Of a stretch of DNA of 64,000 nucleotides, positions 1-7,929 are shown piece after piece; positions within the stretch are counted from its first letter, which is position 1, and the number at the start of each line of letters is the position of its first letter. The stretch lies in assembly GCF_012272815.1 (NCBI RefSeq), contig NZ_JAAWWL010000001.1, forward strand, positions 894,154 through 958,153, given 5' to 3'. Both the position numbers and the translations under genes were made by a program. Source of the stretch: Croceivirga thetidis (lineage in GTDB: Bacteria; Bacteroidota; Bacteroidia; Flavobacteriales; Flavobacteriaceae). Under the pieces are notes generated by a model. That model was not told the DNA's origin. It worked only from the letters and a program-made list of their open reading frames with translations, and did no database searches.

Positions 1-355
1 AATTTAAATTCAAAGAGTTATTCCAAAAAAACTTGTCCTCAACAAGGTTGGCAAAAGCGTTACCGGTAATACCAATATTACCTGAGCTGTTGTTGGGAGA
101 TCCTTGTGCAAACCAGTTATTAAAATTTGAAAGACTTCCGCCTATGGTTCCGAAAGCTCCTGTTCGCCACCCAGGTAAAGCATCAATTTGAGCTTGTAAG
201 GCGTCTGCCCTTGCTTGAATTGGGGCAGCCTGGGCATTTATAGCGGCAATTGAATCATTTTTCTCGGCCAATTGAGCCTTTAGTTCTTCTTCTGTTTGTG
301 CGAATGAACTAAATGATACTATTCCTGCAAGTAATGCAAATACGATTTTTTTCAT
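1..355 (-). CDS. DUF3078-type outer-envelope protein, 5' part only
   Basis: The gene starts at ATG 355 and runs off the left edge, so only 118 codons are visible. The start has a typical Sec signal peptide (MKKIVFALLAGIVSFSSFAQ). A short Glu/Gln/Ala-rich helical stretch with heptad character follows (about residues 21-60), then WRTGAFGTIGGSLSNFNNW, which resembles the start of the barrel-like DUF3078 domain found in Bacteroidota. The family has no established biochemical function; a periplasmic or outer-membrane location is inferred. It has its own promoter-like motif just upstream, so it is probably transcribed separately from DUF2480. The family call rests on remembered similarity. Confidence 0.7.
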   Translation of the reverse strand, partial: MKKIVFALLAGIVSFSSFAQTEEELKAQLAEKNDSIAAINAQAAPIQARADALQAQIDALPGWRTGAFGTIGGSLSNFNNWFAQGSPNNSSGNIGITGNAFANLVEDKFFWNNSLNLN

Positions 356-383
356 GGTCTAAAGTGTTTATCGTTTAGAACCG

Positions 384-414
384 CAAATGTATGAATAGTC
401 ACTTGTAAGGAAAA
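384..414 (-). promoter_or_regulatory. Candidate Bacteroidota promoter for the DUF3078 gene
   Basis: On the minus strand TACATTTG (391-384) matches the -7 consensus TAnnTTTG exactly. A TTTT lies 19 nt upstream (414-411), three of four matches to the -33 TTTG. The predicted start leaves a leader of about 20 nt before ATG 355. Confidence 0.5.
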
Positions 415-418
415 AGAA

Positions 419-922
419 TCACTTTTTTTTATACAGTGGGACCGAAGAACAGGCTTCTCCGTACATAATACTCTTAGCGACGGGTTGAATTTTATCAATT
501 GCCATTAGGTAGGCGTTTTGGGGCACTGGTTTGTGAGAACATCCTTTAATAATAACCGGTTTGTCTCGAAATTCGGCGACGTCTAAATCTTGTAGTATTG
601 ATTGGTATATCGTTGTTTCAAGTTGCTCCAAACTACCAACAACCACGTTCTTAGCAAAAGGTTGGAGTTTTGTTTTAATGAGCATGTATGCCCATCCCGG
701 GATTATGGCATCTGAGCTGCAATTCAATGCAAGATGCTTACCTCCATACTGGCTCCAGTCATGATTTGAAACATGGTCCCGAAATTCTTTTTCGCGAAGA
801 ATCAAGCCTTCATAAAGCCAATCTTTAATATCAAAAAGCAAACGTTCGCCTGGAGGGTAAAATTCTTCCAAATCGAAAGTTACAAGTTTGCTTTGAGCAA
901 CTCTATTTATTATTTCAGACAT
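419..922 (-). CDS. DUF2480 family protein
   Basis: A 167-residue soluble protein with no signal peptide or membrane segment. Its length and features (an FDLEEFYPPGERLLFDIKDWL start, GKHLALNCSSDAIIP in the middle, a KGCSHKPVP segment near residue 128) fit the DUF2480 family, found almost only in Bacteroidota and of unknown function. It lies at the downstream end of the SUF cluster. A link to Fe-S assembly is therefore possible but is only inferred from position. It is separated from the DUF59 gene by the inserted four-helix-bundle gene. Start ATG 922 is the only good one. Confidence 0.75.
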   Translation of the reverse strand: MSEIINRVAQSKLVTFDLEEFYPPGERLLFDIKDWLYEGLILREKEFRDHVSNHDWSQYGGKHLALNCSSDAIIPGWAYMLIKTKLQPFAKNVVVGSLEQLETTIYQSILQDLDVAEFRDKPVIIKGCSHKPVPQNAYLMAIDKIQPVAKSIMYGEACSSVPLYKKK

Positions 923-924
923 AA

Positions 925-947
925 GATTTCAGAATTAAGAAATCAGA
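925..947 (-). repeat. Left complementary end of the IVS-type element
   Basis: Read on the minus strand, this is TCTGA-TTT-CTTAATTCTGAAATC. It matches the right copy (1311-1333, plus strand) at 18 of 23 positions, in inverted orientation. It contains the TGA stop of the four-helix-bundle gene. Confidence 0.7.
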
Positions 948-1311
948 TTTTAGCATTTAGATGTTTAATTAAACCAAATATAGTCCTTGAAATCTCATCA
1001 CATAAACTATAGGCTTTATCAAAATCCTTTTCGCTCAAATATTCGATATCAAGCGCAAGATAAAGTTGTGATTTTACCTCATAGCACGAAGCCTTAGCAA
1101 TATTCAAAAAATAGGTAAACTCTTTATCAGATTTTCGTCCGAATCCTTCAGCAATATTCGATGAAATTGAAATAGAAGCTCTCCTTATTTGGTCTCTTAA
1201 GCCGAAGTCTTTTGAAAACTCTGTCTGTCGCGTTATCTCATAAACCAGCTTGTTTAGCTCTCTGGCTTTCTGCCATGAAATAATCTGCTCAAAACCTTTA
1301 TCTGCTGACAT
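943..1311 (-). CDS. Four-helix bundle protein of the 23S rRNA intervening-sequence family
   Basis: A 122-residue all-helical protein of the S23/IVS family. Typical segments are FEQIISWQKARELNKLVYEIT at the start, LRDQIRRASISISSNIAEGFGR near residues 38-60, and FLNIAKASCYEVKSQLYLALD near 70-90. Relatives are encoded by intervening sequences in 23S rRNA of some bacteria but also occur free in chromosomes, often in Bacteroidota; their function is unknown. Here the gene interrupts the DUF59-DUF2480 run. It is bounded by two complementary 23-nt sequences, one containing its stop codon and the other touching its start. That suggests insertion as a unit. Confidence 0.88.
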   Translation of the reverse strand: MSADKGFEQIISWQKARELNKLVYEITRQTEFSKDFGLRDQIRRASISISSNIAEGFGRKSDKEFTYFLNIAKASCYEVKSQLYLALDIEYLSEKDFDKAYSLCDEISRTIFGLIKHLNAKI

Positions 1312-1333
1312 CTGAAAACTGAATTCTGATATC
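1311..1333 (+). repeat. Right complementary end of the IVS-type element
   Basis: On the plus strand this is TCTGA-AAA-CTGAATTCTGATATC, the inverted partner of 925-947. Its first base is also the first base of the gene's ATG complement. In a minus-strand transcript the two ends could pair and enclose the whole gene. Confidence 0.7.
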
Positions 1334-1335
1334 CG

Positions 1336-1665
1336 CTAGAGCAGTCCTAACTCAAGTTTGGCTTCTTCGCTCATTAAGTCTTGGGTCCAAGTAGGGTCAA
1401 AAGTAATCTCAACCTCGGCGTCTTTTATCTCATTTATAGACTTTACTTTTTCCTCTACCTCAACCGGTAATGTTTCTGCCACAGGGCAATTAGGTGAGGT
1501 CAAGGTCATAAGGATTTTTACTTCGTAATCTTCATTGACCAAAACGTCATAAATCAGTCCTAATTCATATATGTCCACAGGAATTTCAGGGTCATAAATG
1601 GTTTTTAAAACCTTTACGATTTTCTCCCCTAATTCTGCAGTATCGATAGTTACTTCTTCATTCAT
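1336..1665 (-). CDS. DUF59 (MIP18/SufT-like) iron-sulfur assembly factor
   Basis: A 109-residue protein of the DUF59/MIP18 family. It shows the family fold markers YDPEIPVDIYELGLIYD (residues 24-40), TLTSPNCPVAETLP (54-67, with conserved Cys60) and VEITFDPTW. Homologues help deliver or mature Fe-S clusters, and the name SUF system assembly protein is usual in SUF operons. It starts one base after the sufE stop, which implies translational coupling. It therefore belongs to the sufE transcript. Confidence 0.88.
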   Translation of the reverse strand: MNEEVTIDTAELGEKIVKVLKTIYDPEIPVDIYELGLIYDVLVNEDYEVKILMTLTSPNCPVAETLPVEVEEKVKSINEIKDAEVEITFDPTWTQDLMSEEAKLELGLL

Positions 1666-1666
1666 A

Positions 1667-2089
1667 TTAATTCAATTGTGTTTGGTAAGCAACAGCATAC
1701 AGTTTTAATTGTTTGACCATGCTTACCAGTCCATTCGCCCTAGTTGGTGACAAATGTTCCTTGAGACCAATTTCATCTATAAAATCAGTATTGGCTTCAA
1801 TAATATCTTGAGGCTTTTGATTGCTAAAGGCACGAACCAATACCGAAATAATTCCTTTGGTGATTATCGCATCGCTATCTGCCGTAAAGACCAACTTATC
1901 ACCTTCCAATTCAGCATGAACCCAAACTTTACTTTGACACCCTTTTATGATATTATCATCCACCTTATATTGTTCTTCAATCAAAGGAAGTGACTTTCCC
2001 ATATCGATGATGTATTCATACTTCTGCATCCAATCATCGAACATTGAAAATTCATCTACAATCTCTTCTTGAATTTCTGAAATGGTCAT
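1667..2089 (-). CDS. sufE: SufE sulfur acceptor protein
   Basis: A 140-residue SufE family protein that takes persulfide sulfur from SufS and passes it to the SufBCD scaffold. Cys51, in the segment IIKGCQSKVWV, is the expected sulfur-carrying cysteine. An open frame extends 11 codons upstream, but the start is taken as ATG 2089 (MTISEIQEEIVDEF), because the extension overlaps a promoter-like motif and is not family-like. The DUF59 gene follows after one base. Having SufS and SufE in the same locus fits the standard two-component sulfur transfer. Confidence 0.93.
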   Translation of the reverse strand: MTISEIQEEIVDEFSMFDDWMQKYEYIIDMGKSLPLIEEQYKVDDNIIKGCQSKVWVHAELEGDKLVFTADSDAIITKGIISVLVRAFSNQKPQDIIEANTDFIDEIGLKEHLSPTRANGLVSMVKQLKLYAVAYQTQLN

Positions 2090-2102
2090 TCGAAAATTTT
2101 TG

Positions 2103-2134
2103 TAAAAATACGACGCAACCAATAGGAAGTCAAA
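2103..2134 (-). promoter_or_regulatory. Candidate promoter for sufE-DUF59
   Basis: On the minus strand TTTG (2134-2131) is followed after 20 nt by TATTTTTA (2110-2103), seven of eight matches to TAnnTTTG. The predicted start would give a leader of fewer than 10 nt before ATG 2089. Confidence 0.5.
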
Positions 2135-2151
2135 AGGTTTGGGAAAACCTT
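2134..2151 (-). terminator. Weak intrinsic terminator after the porP/sprF-like gene
   Basis: On the minus strand AAGGTTT-TCCC-AAACCTT forms a 7-bp hairpin followed by TTG. It touches the -33 box of the sufE promoter. The short U-tract makes it weak. Confidence 0.35.
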
Positions 2152-2199
2152 ACACATTTGCCAAATGCCCGGTTGAATTCACTTGAATTGTGAAGAAAA

Positions 2200-3129
2200 T
2201 CAAAATCGAGTAAAAAGCTTATTTCCTCTTTTTAAGACACTTTCGTATCGCAAGGTGATTTGAAAAATACCATCATTACTAGTGGCACTACCTTCAGTGC
2301 GAATGCTGGTTTGGTTGCCATACCCAAGACTGATAAGTAGCGATTTAAAGACTTGGAAATTAGCAAATACGGCGTAATGGTCACCGAAGCGGTAAACCGC
2401 ATTGAGCCCAACCTTATCTTGAAACAAAAAATTGGCTGCAACATCAATATCCGTTGTCTCACTATTTTGAATCCTTGAGTATACCATCGGCATGAAAGAA
2501 ATGTCTTTATTCAGAAAAAAGACATAGCCCGAATGAAAGACCACAGGCAGATTTCTGGTATCAACCGCCAGTGCAGCAATGTCATAATGCACCGTACTTA
2601 AAAAACTGGGAATAGAGACGCCGGCAAAAAACCAATCATTGCTATAAACAGCTCCTGCCCCGATATTAAAAACAAAACGATTGACAAGACCATCGTAAAA
2701 ATTTTGAAGTGGTTGTATGGCAGTTTCTGGAAAGCGGTGGTCCAATAAATTGCCCCTTACCTTCAAACCGAATGATAAATCAGCATTACCACCCAATTTT
2801 AAAACATAGGCAGAAGCCAAATCAAAGTAAGTATATTGAATATTATCAAACTCATCATTTATAATGGAAAAGCCAAAGGCGATATTTTTTTTGGCCGGAA
2901 AGCTCACCAAGGCAGACTCTCTAGTGTAGTGGTTAAAATCGCGTATTAGCTCTGTTCGGTAATTGATAGTAAAATTTGGTGTGCCTTCAATACCCGTCAT
3001 AGCTGGATTAACCGTGAACGAATTGTACATGTATTGGGAATACTCGATTCGCTCTGCTTCGTTATAAATCTGGGCTTGCAGGGTGGAAACAACCAATAAG
3101 AAGAAAAAGTAGAGTAGTCTGAAGTTCAT
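2200..3129 (-). CDS. PorP/SprF family type IX secretion system outer-membrane protein
   Basis: A 309-residue protein with a Sec signal peptide (about residues 1-19, ending in LQAQ). The segment YSQYMYNSFTVNPAMTGIEG matches the PorP/SprF N-terminus (NPAxAG-like). A series of amphipathic strands then resembles a 14-stranded barrel. Family members cooperate with secreted gliding or adhesin proteins of the type IX system, or anchor a partner at the surface. No obvious secreted partner with a C-terminal sorting domain lies beside it. It sits between sufS and sufE, an unrelated context, so the substrate cannot be guessed. Confidence 0.88.
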   Translation of the reverse strand: MNFRLLYFFFLLVVSTLQAQIYNEAERIEYSQYMYNSFTVNPAMTGIEGTPNFTINYRTELIRDFNHYTRESALVSFPAKKNIAFGFSIINDEFDNIQYTYFDLASAYVLKLGGNADLSFGLKVRGNLLDHRFPETAIQPLQNFYDGLVNRFVFNIGAGAVYSNDWFFAGVSIPSFLSTVHYDIAALAVDTRNLPVVFHSGYVFFLNKDISFMPMVYSRIQNSETTDIDVAANFLFQDKVGLNAVYRFGDHYAVFANFQVFKSLLISLGYGNQTSIRTEGSATSNDGIFQITLRYESVLKRGNKLFTRF

Positions 3130-3162
3130 AGGTTGGTATTGATGAACAAACGACTAGAAATA

Positions 3163-3181
3163 CCCTGATATTGCATCAGGG
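3163..3181 (-). terminator. Hairpin after sufS
   Basis: CCCTGAT-N5-ATCAGGG forms a 7-bp stem between the sufS stop and the porP/sprF-like start. On the minus strand TATTTC follows, so the U-tract is poor. It may only attenuate or stabilise the sufS mRNA. Confidence 0.35.
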
Positions 3182-3189
3182 ACAGGTGA

Positions 3190-4404
3190 TTATTGCAACA
3201 TCATTCGGGCCTTTTTTACCCCTTCAACCAAAACATCAATTTCTTCTTTGGTATTGTAAAAGCTAAAGCTTGCCCGTACAGTACCAGGTATTTGATAGAA
3301 GTCCATTATAGGCTGTGCACAATGATGACCCGTTCTAACCGCGATACCCAACTTGTCTAAAATAGTCCCGATATCGTAGGGATGAATTCCTTGAATGTTA
3401 AATGATATCACGGACGCCTTACCTTCCAATGGACCATAAATTTTGAGCCCATCGATTTCCAACAGTTTTTTGGTGGCATATTCCAACAAATCATTCTCAT
3501 AACTGGCAATTGCCCCAAACCCGACAGCATTCATGTAATCCAATGCTGCCCCAAAAGCAATGCCACCAGCAATATTGGGTGTACCTGCTTCAAATTTATG
3601 TGGCAGGTCTGCATAGGTGGTTTCTTCAAAAGTCACCTCAGCAATCATTTCGCCCCCACCTTGGTATGGCGGTAGTTTGTTCAACCAATCTTCCTTGCCG
3701 TACAATATACCAACACCCGTAGGTCCACACATTTTATGGGCAGAAACTGTATAGAAATCTACATCAAGTTCTTGAACATCAGCCTTAATATGTGGTGCTG
3801 CTTGTGCGCCATCAATCAAAACGGCTGCCCCAACTTTATGGGCAGCATCGATAATTTCTTTTATGGGATTTATGGTTCCTAATGCATTGGAGACATGGTT
3901 ACAAAAGACAAGTCTTGTTTTGTCAGAAAGTAACTCGTGAAAAATGTCCATTTTGAGCTGGCCGTCTGTACCCATTGGGATTACCTTGAGTTGAGCCCCG
4001 GTCTTTTCACAAAGCATTTGCCAAGGCACAATGTTGCTATGATGCTCCAGTGCAGAAACCAGCACCTCATCTCCTTGCTTAATAAATGCAGCAAATCCGT
4101 TTGCAACAAGGTTGATTGCATCTGTGGTACCAGAAGTAAAAATTACTTCATGTGACTTCGCAATATTGAAATGCTCCTGTATTTTTTGACGTGCCTGCTC
4201 GTAAGCATCGGTTGCTTCTTGAGATAACGAATGAACGCCGCGATGAATATTGGCATTGTAATTCTGGTAATAATCAACAATAACATCAATCACCTGTTGC
4301 GGTGTTTGCGAAGTTGCCGCATTATCAAAATATACTAGCGGTTTGCCGTTGACTTCCCTTTTGAGTATCGGAAAATCATTTCGGATTTTAGCTATATCGA
4401 ACAT
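3190..4404 (-). CDS. sufS: SufS cysteine desulfurase
   Basis: A 404-residue PLP-dependent class V aminotransferase that removes sulfur from cysteine, giving alanine and an enzyme persulfide for SufE. Lys224 in SAHKMCGPTG is the expected PLP lysine. Cys362 in RTGHHCAQP is the expected catalytic cysteine and matches the SufS (group II) motif. His121 in ALEHHSN also fits. Length is normal for the family. It is separated from sufD by two outer-membrane protein genes and may have its own promoter. Confidence 0.97.
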   Translation of the reverse strand: MFDIAKIRNDFPILKREVNGKPLVYFDNAATSQTPQQVIDVIVDYYQNYNANIHRGVHSLSQEATDAYEQARQKIQEHFNIAKSHEVIFTSGTTDAINLVANGFAAFIKQGDEVLVSALEHHSNIVPWQMLCEKTGAQLKVIPMGTDGQLKMDIFHELLSDKTRLVFCNHVSNALGTINPIKEIIDAAHKVGAAVLIDGAQAAPHIKADVQELDVDFYTVSAHKMCGPTGVGILYGKEDWLNKLPPYQGGGEMIAEVTFEETTYADLPHKFEAGTPNIAGGIAFGAALDYMNAVGFGAIASYENDLLEYATKKLLEIDGLKIYGPLEGKASVISFNIQGIHPYDIGTILDKLGIAVRTGHHCAQPIMDFYQIPGTVRASFSFYNTKEEIDVLVEGVKKARMMLQ

Positions 4405-4422
4405 TCGGAATTTTCTAAGCTA

Positions 4423-4430
4423 CAAAGATA
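4423..4430 (-). promoter_or_regulatory. Candidate -7 box upstream of sufS
   Basis: TATCTTTG on the minus strand is a full match to TAnnTTTG, placed 19 nt before ATG 4404. No clear TTTG lies at the expected -33 distance, so support is partial. Confidence 0.35.
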
Positions 4431-4465
4431 ATTACCGAAATCCAGGCCTAGAACTTTTAAGATAC

Positions 4466-5056
4466 TTAAAATCTATACCCTATTCCCAATCTTATATTAT
4501 TGATATTGCCCTTAATATCTTGTGAGAGCAGTATAACCCCTTCCGGAACTTCTACGTTCGGTGTTAAATCAATAAAATCATATTGCGCCTGAACAAAAAA
4601 GCGATTGCTGATATTATAGGAAATACCCAGATTAAAATTAAAACCATAATCAATTCCTGTATTCGAACCTTGACCCCCATTTTCAAAGGTGTAGTTCGAT
4701 AGAACATTTACATAACTATAGCCAAGGCCCAAGTATGGTCGCAATTTTTGTGCTCCTGGAATCATAAGTTCGGTGAAAACCCGAGGTTGAATCAAATGAG
4801 TATTATCAGTTCGACTTTCAAAACCTGTATTCTCAACATTGACCCTCGAAAAGCCTGCATTTATACCAAAACCTAATCCAAAGACTCCTATTTTGGCAAA
4901 CCTGAATTTGGCACCTACATCAATGAAATTGTCTTCACCAAAAACACCATCTCCTGGTACTAAGGTGTAATTGGCTTCGACATTCCATTTTTTTTCTTGA
5001 GCAAATGAAATCGAACATAGTACTATCGATAAAAGAACAAGTAATTTTAACTTCAT
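4466..5056 (-). CDS. Outer-membrane beta-barrel protein (porin family)
   Basis: About 196 residues, with a signal peptide (MKLKLLVLLSIVLCSISFAQ) and alternating hydrophobic strands ending in RLGIGYRF. The terminal aromatic residue is typical of outer-membrane barrels. It resembles small eight-stranded OmpA-like or OMP_b-brl proteins. The start is ATG 5056; a GTG two codons upstream is possible but less likely. Its function is unknown. It has the same orientation as the SUF genes, about 60 bp before sufS, and may share their transcript. Confidence 0.8.
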   Translation of the reverse strand: MKLKLLVLLSIVLCSISFAQEKKWNVEANYTLVPGDGVFGEDNFIDVGAKFRFAKIGVFGLGFGINAGFSRVNVENTGFESRTDNTHLIQPRVFTELMIPGAQKLRPYLGLGYSYVNVLSNYTFENGGQGSNTGIDYGFNFNLGISYNISNRFFVQAQYDFIDLTPNVEVPEGVILLSQDIKGNINNIRLGIGYRF

Positions 5057-5165
5057 GGTCACTGTTTTAGAATTCGTCTAATCTAAAGCTAGGGATAAAT
5101 TATACTGAAGTTATCTAACAGAAGGTTAAATAATGGAATGTAGAAAGTTTAGTAACCGCTCTTTT

Positions 5166-5810
5166 CTAAAAGAGATACCCGATGGAAAGTTGCAAGGCTA
5201 CATTGACATTATAGAGATTGCCCCCCAAACTATTTAGCCGATTTCGAAGTCCGATGTAAGCCCTTGGTGAAAGCGACAATTTATCACTGATAGCATAACC
5301 AAGGCCAAGCGTCGCCCCATAATCCAATTGAAAATTACCATTTTGAACCATACGGTCATTCGAGGCACCATTACTTTCATTCAGATTTTTGGTCTTCGTT
5401 ATTTGATTGATGAGAAAACCAAACTGTGGCCCAACTTGCGCATCAAGCTTGTCATTAATACCAAACTTCATAAGTAAAGGAACGGTAATAAAGTTCAACT
5501 GCACGTCGTTTCTGAAGTCGTTCTGGTCGACTGATGAATTCGGATTTTCTATTGAGGATAAATCTGAACTAAATTGAAATCCCTGGGAAGAATACAACAA
5601 TTCAGGTTGAAACTTAAGCTTGTAGGATAAATCAAATTCCATAAAGACACCTACATGACCTGAAAATCGGAATTTCAAACCTTCGGTCAAGTCTCCAACA
5701 ACAGAAGAATAGTTTGGTCCAGCCTTAATACCAAATCTGCTATCCTGCGCAAATACCAAAACTGAGTTAAGTAGTATTAGGACGAAAAGCAGTTTGACTT
5801 TTGTCATCAT
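5166..5810 (-). CDS. PorT-family outer-membrane beta-barrel protein
   Basis: A 214-residue protein with a signal peptide (about residues 1-21, FAQ cleavage). The sequence FGIKAGPNYSSVVGD is the usual opening of the PorT/OMP_b-brl_2 group, and LSIGYLF is a typical barrel end. Most members of this broad group are uncharacterised, and only a few take part in type IX secretion. It starts 35 bp after sufD, so it may be co-transcribed with the SUF genes although unrelated in function. It is similar in size and design to the next gene, but the two are not close copies. Confidence 0.8.
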   Translation of the reverse strand: MMTKVKLLFVLILLNSVLVFAQDSRFGIKAGPNYSSVVGDLTEGLKFRFSGHVGVFMEFDLSYKLKFQPELLYSSQGFQFSSDLSSIENPNSSVDQNDFRNDVQLNFITVPLLMKFGINDKLDAQVGPQFGFLINQITKTKNLNESNGASNDRMVQNGNFQLDYGATLGLGYAISDKLSLSPRAYIGLRNRLNSLGGNLYNVNVALQLSIGYLF

Positions 5811-5844
5811 AAATTGCGACCTGATTTCCTTGTACGCTTGATTA

Positions 5845-7161
5845 TTACAATTCGAACCCTAGTCGAACACCTAACTTATTGGCGATGATTTTATTTACCC
5901 TTGTCTTTAATTCAGGTATTCGAACGCTTTCCAAGACGTTATTTGCAAAAGCGTACATCAAAAGTGCCGAAGCTTCTTTCTTAGGAATACCTCGTGATTG
6001 GAGATAAAATAGGGCTTCGTCATCCAACTGTCCTATGGTACAGCCATGAGAACATTTTACATCATCAGCAAAAATTTCCAACTGCGGCTTGGTATTGATG
6101 GTGGCCTTATCGCTTATTAAAACGTTGTTGTTTTGTTGAAAAGCGTCTGTTTTTTGGGCAATTTTATCCACCAAAATTTTACCGTTGAAAACACCGGTTG
6201 ACCTATCATCATAAATTCCTTTATAATCTTGATGGCTCTCGCAATTTGGCTGTGCGTGATGTACCAAAGTGTAATGGTCAACGTGTTGTTTTCCATCAAG
6301 AATGGTTACACCTTTCATGGTGGAATCTATACGTTCGCCATTTTGGTAAAAGTTAAGGTTGTTTCGCGTCAGCTTTCCACCAAAAGAAAAGGTATGCACG
6401 CGTACAACACTACTGTCTTTTTGGTCAATGTAGGTGTTGTCGACTAATGAAGCATGCTCATTATCGTTTTGCACCTTGTAATAATCAACCCTGGCGTCTT
6501 TTGCTGCAAAAATTTCAGTCACTGAATTGGTGAACACCTCATTTGAGGTTAAACTCTGATGACGTTCGATGATTTGTAATTCTGCATTCTCCTCAGCAAT
6601 AACAAGGTTTCGAGGTTGTAATAGCAAAGCCGCCTCATTACCCGTTGCAAGATGAATTATTTGAATAGGCTTTCTGGGAGCCTTGTTCTTTGGAATGTAA
6701 ATGTAAGCCCCTTCTTTACTGAAGGCAGTATTCAAAGAGGTCAATGACTCATCTTTTGAGGCTACCTTGTTGAAATACAATTCAATTATTTGTCTGTATT
6801 CTGGTTTGTTCAAGGCAGAACTCATCAAACAAACATCAACACCATCATGCGTAGTTTCAGAAAGATAGCTACTGTAAATACCATCGACAAAGACTATTTT
6901 ATAGGTATCGATTTCATGTAGAAAATACTTCTTGACGTCTTTATATTCCAAGGTGTTTTCTTGCTTTGGGAAAACACTGAAGTCAACCTTTTGAAGACTA
7001 TTTAAAGAGGTGTATTTCCAACCTTCTTCTTTTTTCGAAGGAAAACCCTTGGTCTCAAAGTTCTTGATGGCTTCTGAACGAATGTCATGGACCACGTCAT
7101 TGACGTTTACATGATCTTCAAAAGCCATGAAAGATGATATTAATTTCTCTTTCAAATCCAT
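5845..7161 (-). CDS. sufD: SufD, scaffold subunit of the SufBCD complex
   Basis: A 438-residue SufD protein, a beta-helix scaffold that pairs with SufB on SufC for Fe-S cluster assembly. The C-terminal region DDVKCSHGCTIGQLDDEALFYLQSRG is the conserved SufB/SufD signature. Start ATG 7161 (MDLKEKL) lies one base after the sufC stop; a TTG three codons earlier would overlap sufC. The coupling suggests balanced synthesis of SufC and SufD. Confidence 0.96.
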   Translation of the reverse strand: MDLKEKLISSFMAFEDHVNVNDVVHDIRSEAIKNFETKGFPSKKEEGWKYTSLNSLQKVDFSVFPKQENTLEYKDVKKYFLHEIDTYKIVFVDGIYSSYLSETTHDGVDVCLMSSALNKPEYRQIIELYFNKVASKDESLTSLNTAFSKEGAYIYIPKNKAPRKPIQIIHLATGNEAALLLQPRNLVIAEENAELQIIERHQSLTSNEVFTNSVTEIFAAKDARVDYYKVQNDNEHASLVDNTYIDQKDSSVVRVHTFSFGGKLTRNNLNFYQNGERIDSTMKGVTILDGKQHVDHYTLVHHAQPNCESHQDYKGIYDDRSTGVFNGKILVDKIAQKTDAFQQNNNVLISDKATINTKPQLEIFADDVKCSHGCTIGQLDDEALFYLQSRGIPKKEASALLMYAFANNVLESVRIPELKTRVNKIIANKLGVRLGFEL

Positions 7162-7162
7162 T

Positions 7163-7915
7163 TTAAACAACTGTTTCTTGTTTGATCCAATCGTAACCTT
7201 TTTCCTCTAATTCCAGCGCAAGTTCTTTCGTGCCAGATTTCACGATTTTACCATCATGTAAAACATGAACAAAATCAGGTACGATATATTCCAACAAACG
7301 CTGATAGTGTGTAATGACAATAATGGCATTGTCTTCACTTCGAAGTTTATTGACACCATTGGCCACAATTCGAAGTGCATCAATATCAAGACCAGAATCC
7401 GTTTCATCTAGGATGGCCAATTTTGGCTCCATCATGGCCATTTGAAAAATTTCATTTCGTTTTTTCTCGCCACCAGAAAATCCTTCATTTAATGAACGGG
7501 ACAAGAACTTTCTATCAATTTCCAATAATTCAGCTTTCTCACGAATCAATTTCAACATTTGGTTGGCAGGCATGTCCTCCAGGCCTCTTGCCTTTCTTGA
7601 TTCATTAATAGCGGTCTTAATGAAATTTGTTACGGTAACCCCTGGTATTTCTACAGGGTATTGAAAGGATAAGAAGATTCCTTTGTGGGCGCGCTCTTCA
7701 GGAGCCAACTCTTCTAAATCTTCACCCTCTAATTCAATAGAACCCTTTTTGATGTCGAAATCCTCTTTACCAGCAACAACCGAAGCCAACGTACTTTTAC
7801 CTGAACCGTTTGGGCCCATAATGGCATGAACTTCACCAGGCTTTACCTCTAGGTTGATTCCTTTTAATATTTTCTTGCCTTCAATACCGGCATGTAAATC
7901 ATTTATCTTAAGCAT
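7163..7915 (-). CDS. sufC: SufC ATPase
   Basis: A 250-residue ABC-type ATPase of the SufBCD complex. The Walker A motif GPNGSGKST is at residues 34-42. The signature FSGGEKKRNE is near 147 and the Walker B region LAILDETDSGLD near 167-178. The KKRNE form of the signature is characteristic of SufC rather than of transporters. It has no membrane domain. It sits between sufB (14-bp gap) and sufD (1-bp gap). Confidence 0.97.
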   Translation of the reverse strand: MLKINDLHAGIEGKKILKGINLEVKPGEVHAIMGPNGSGKSTLASVVAGKEDFDIKKGSIELEGEDLEELAPEERAHKGIFLSFQYPVEIPGVTVTNFIKTAINESRKARGLEDMPANQMLKLIREKAELLEIDRKFLSRSLNEGFSGGEKKRNEIFQMAMMEPKLAILDETDSGLDIDALRIVANGVNKLRSEDNAIIVITHYQRLLEYIVPDFVHVLHDGKIVKSGTKELALELEEKGYDWIKQETVV

Positions 7916-7929
7916 CTCTGATTGATTTA

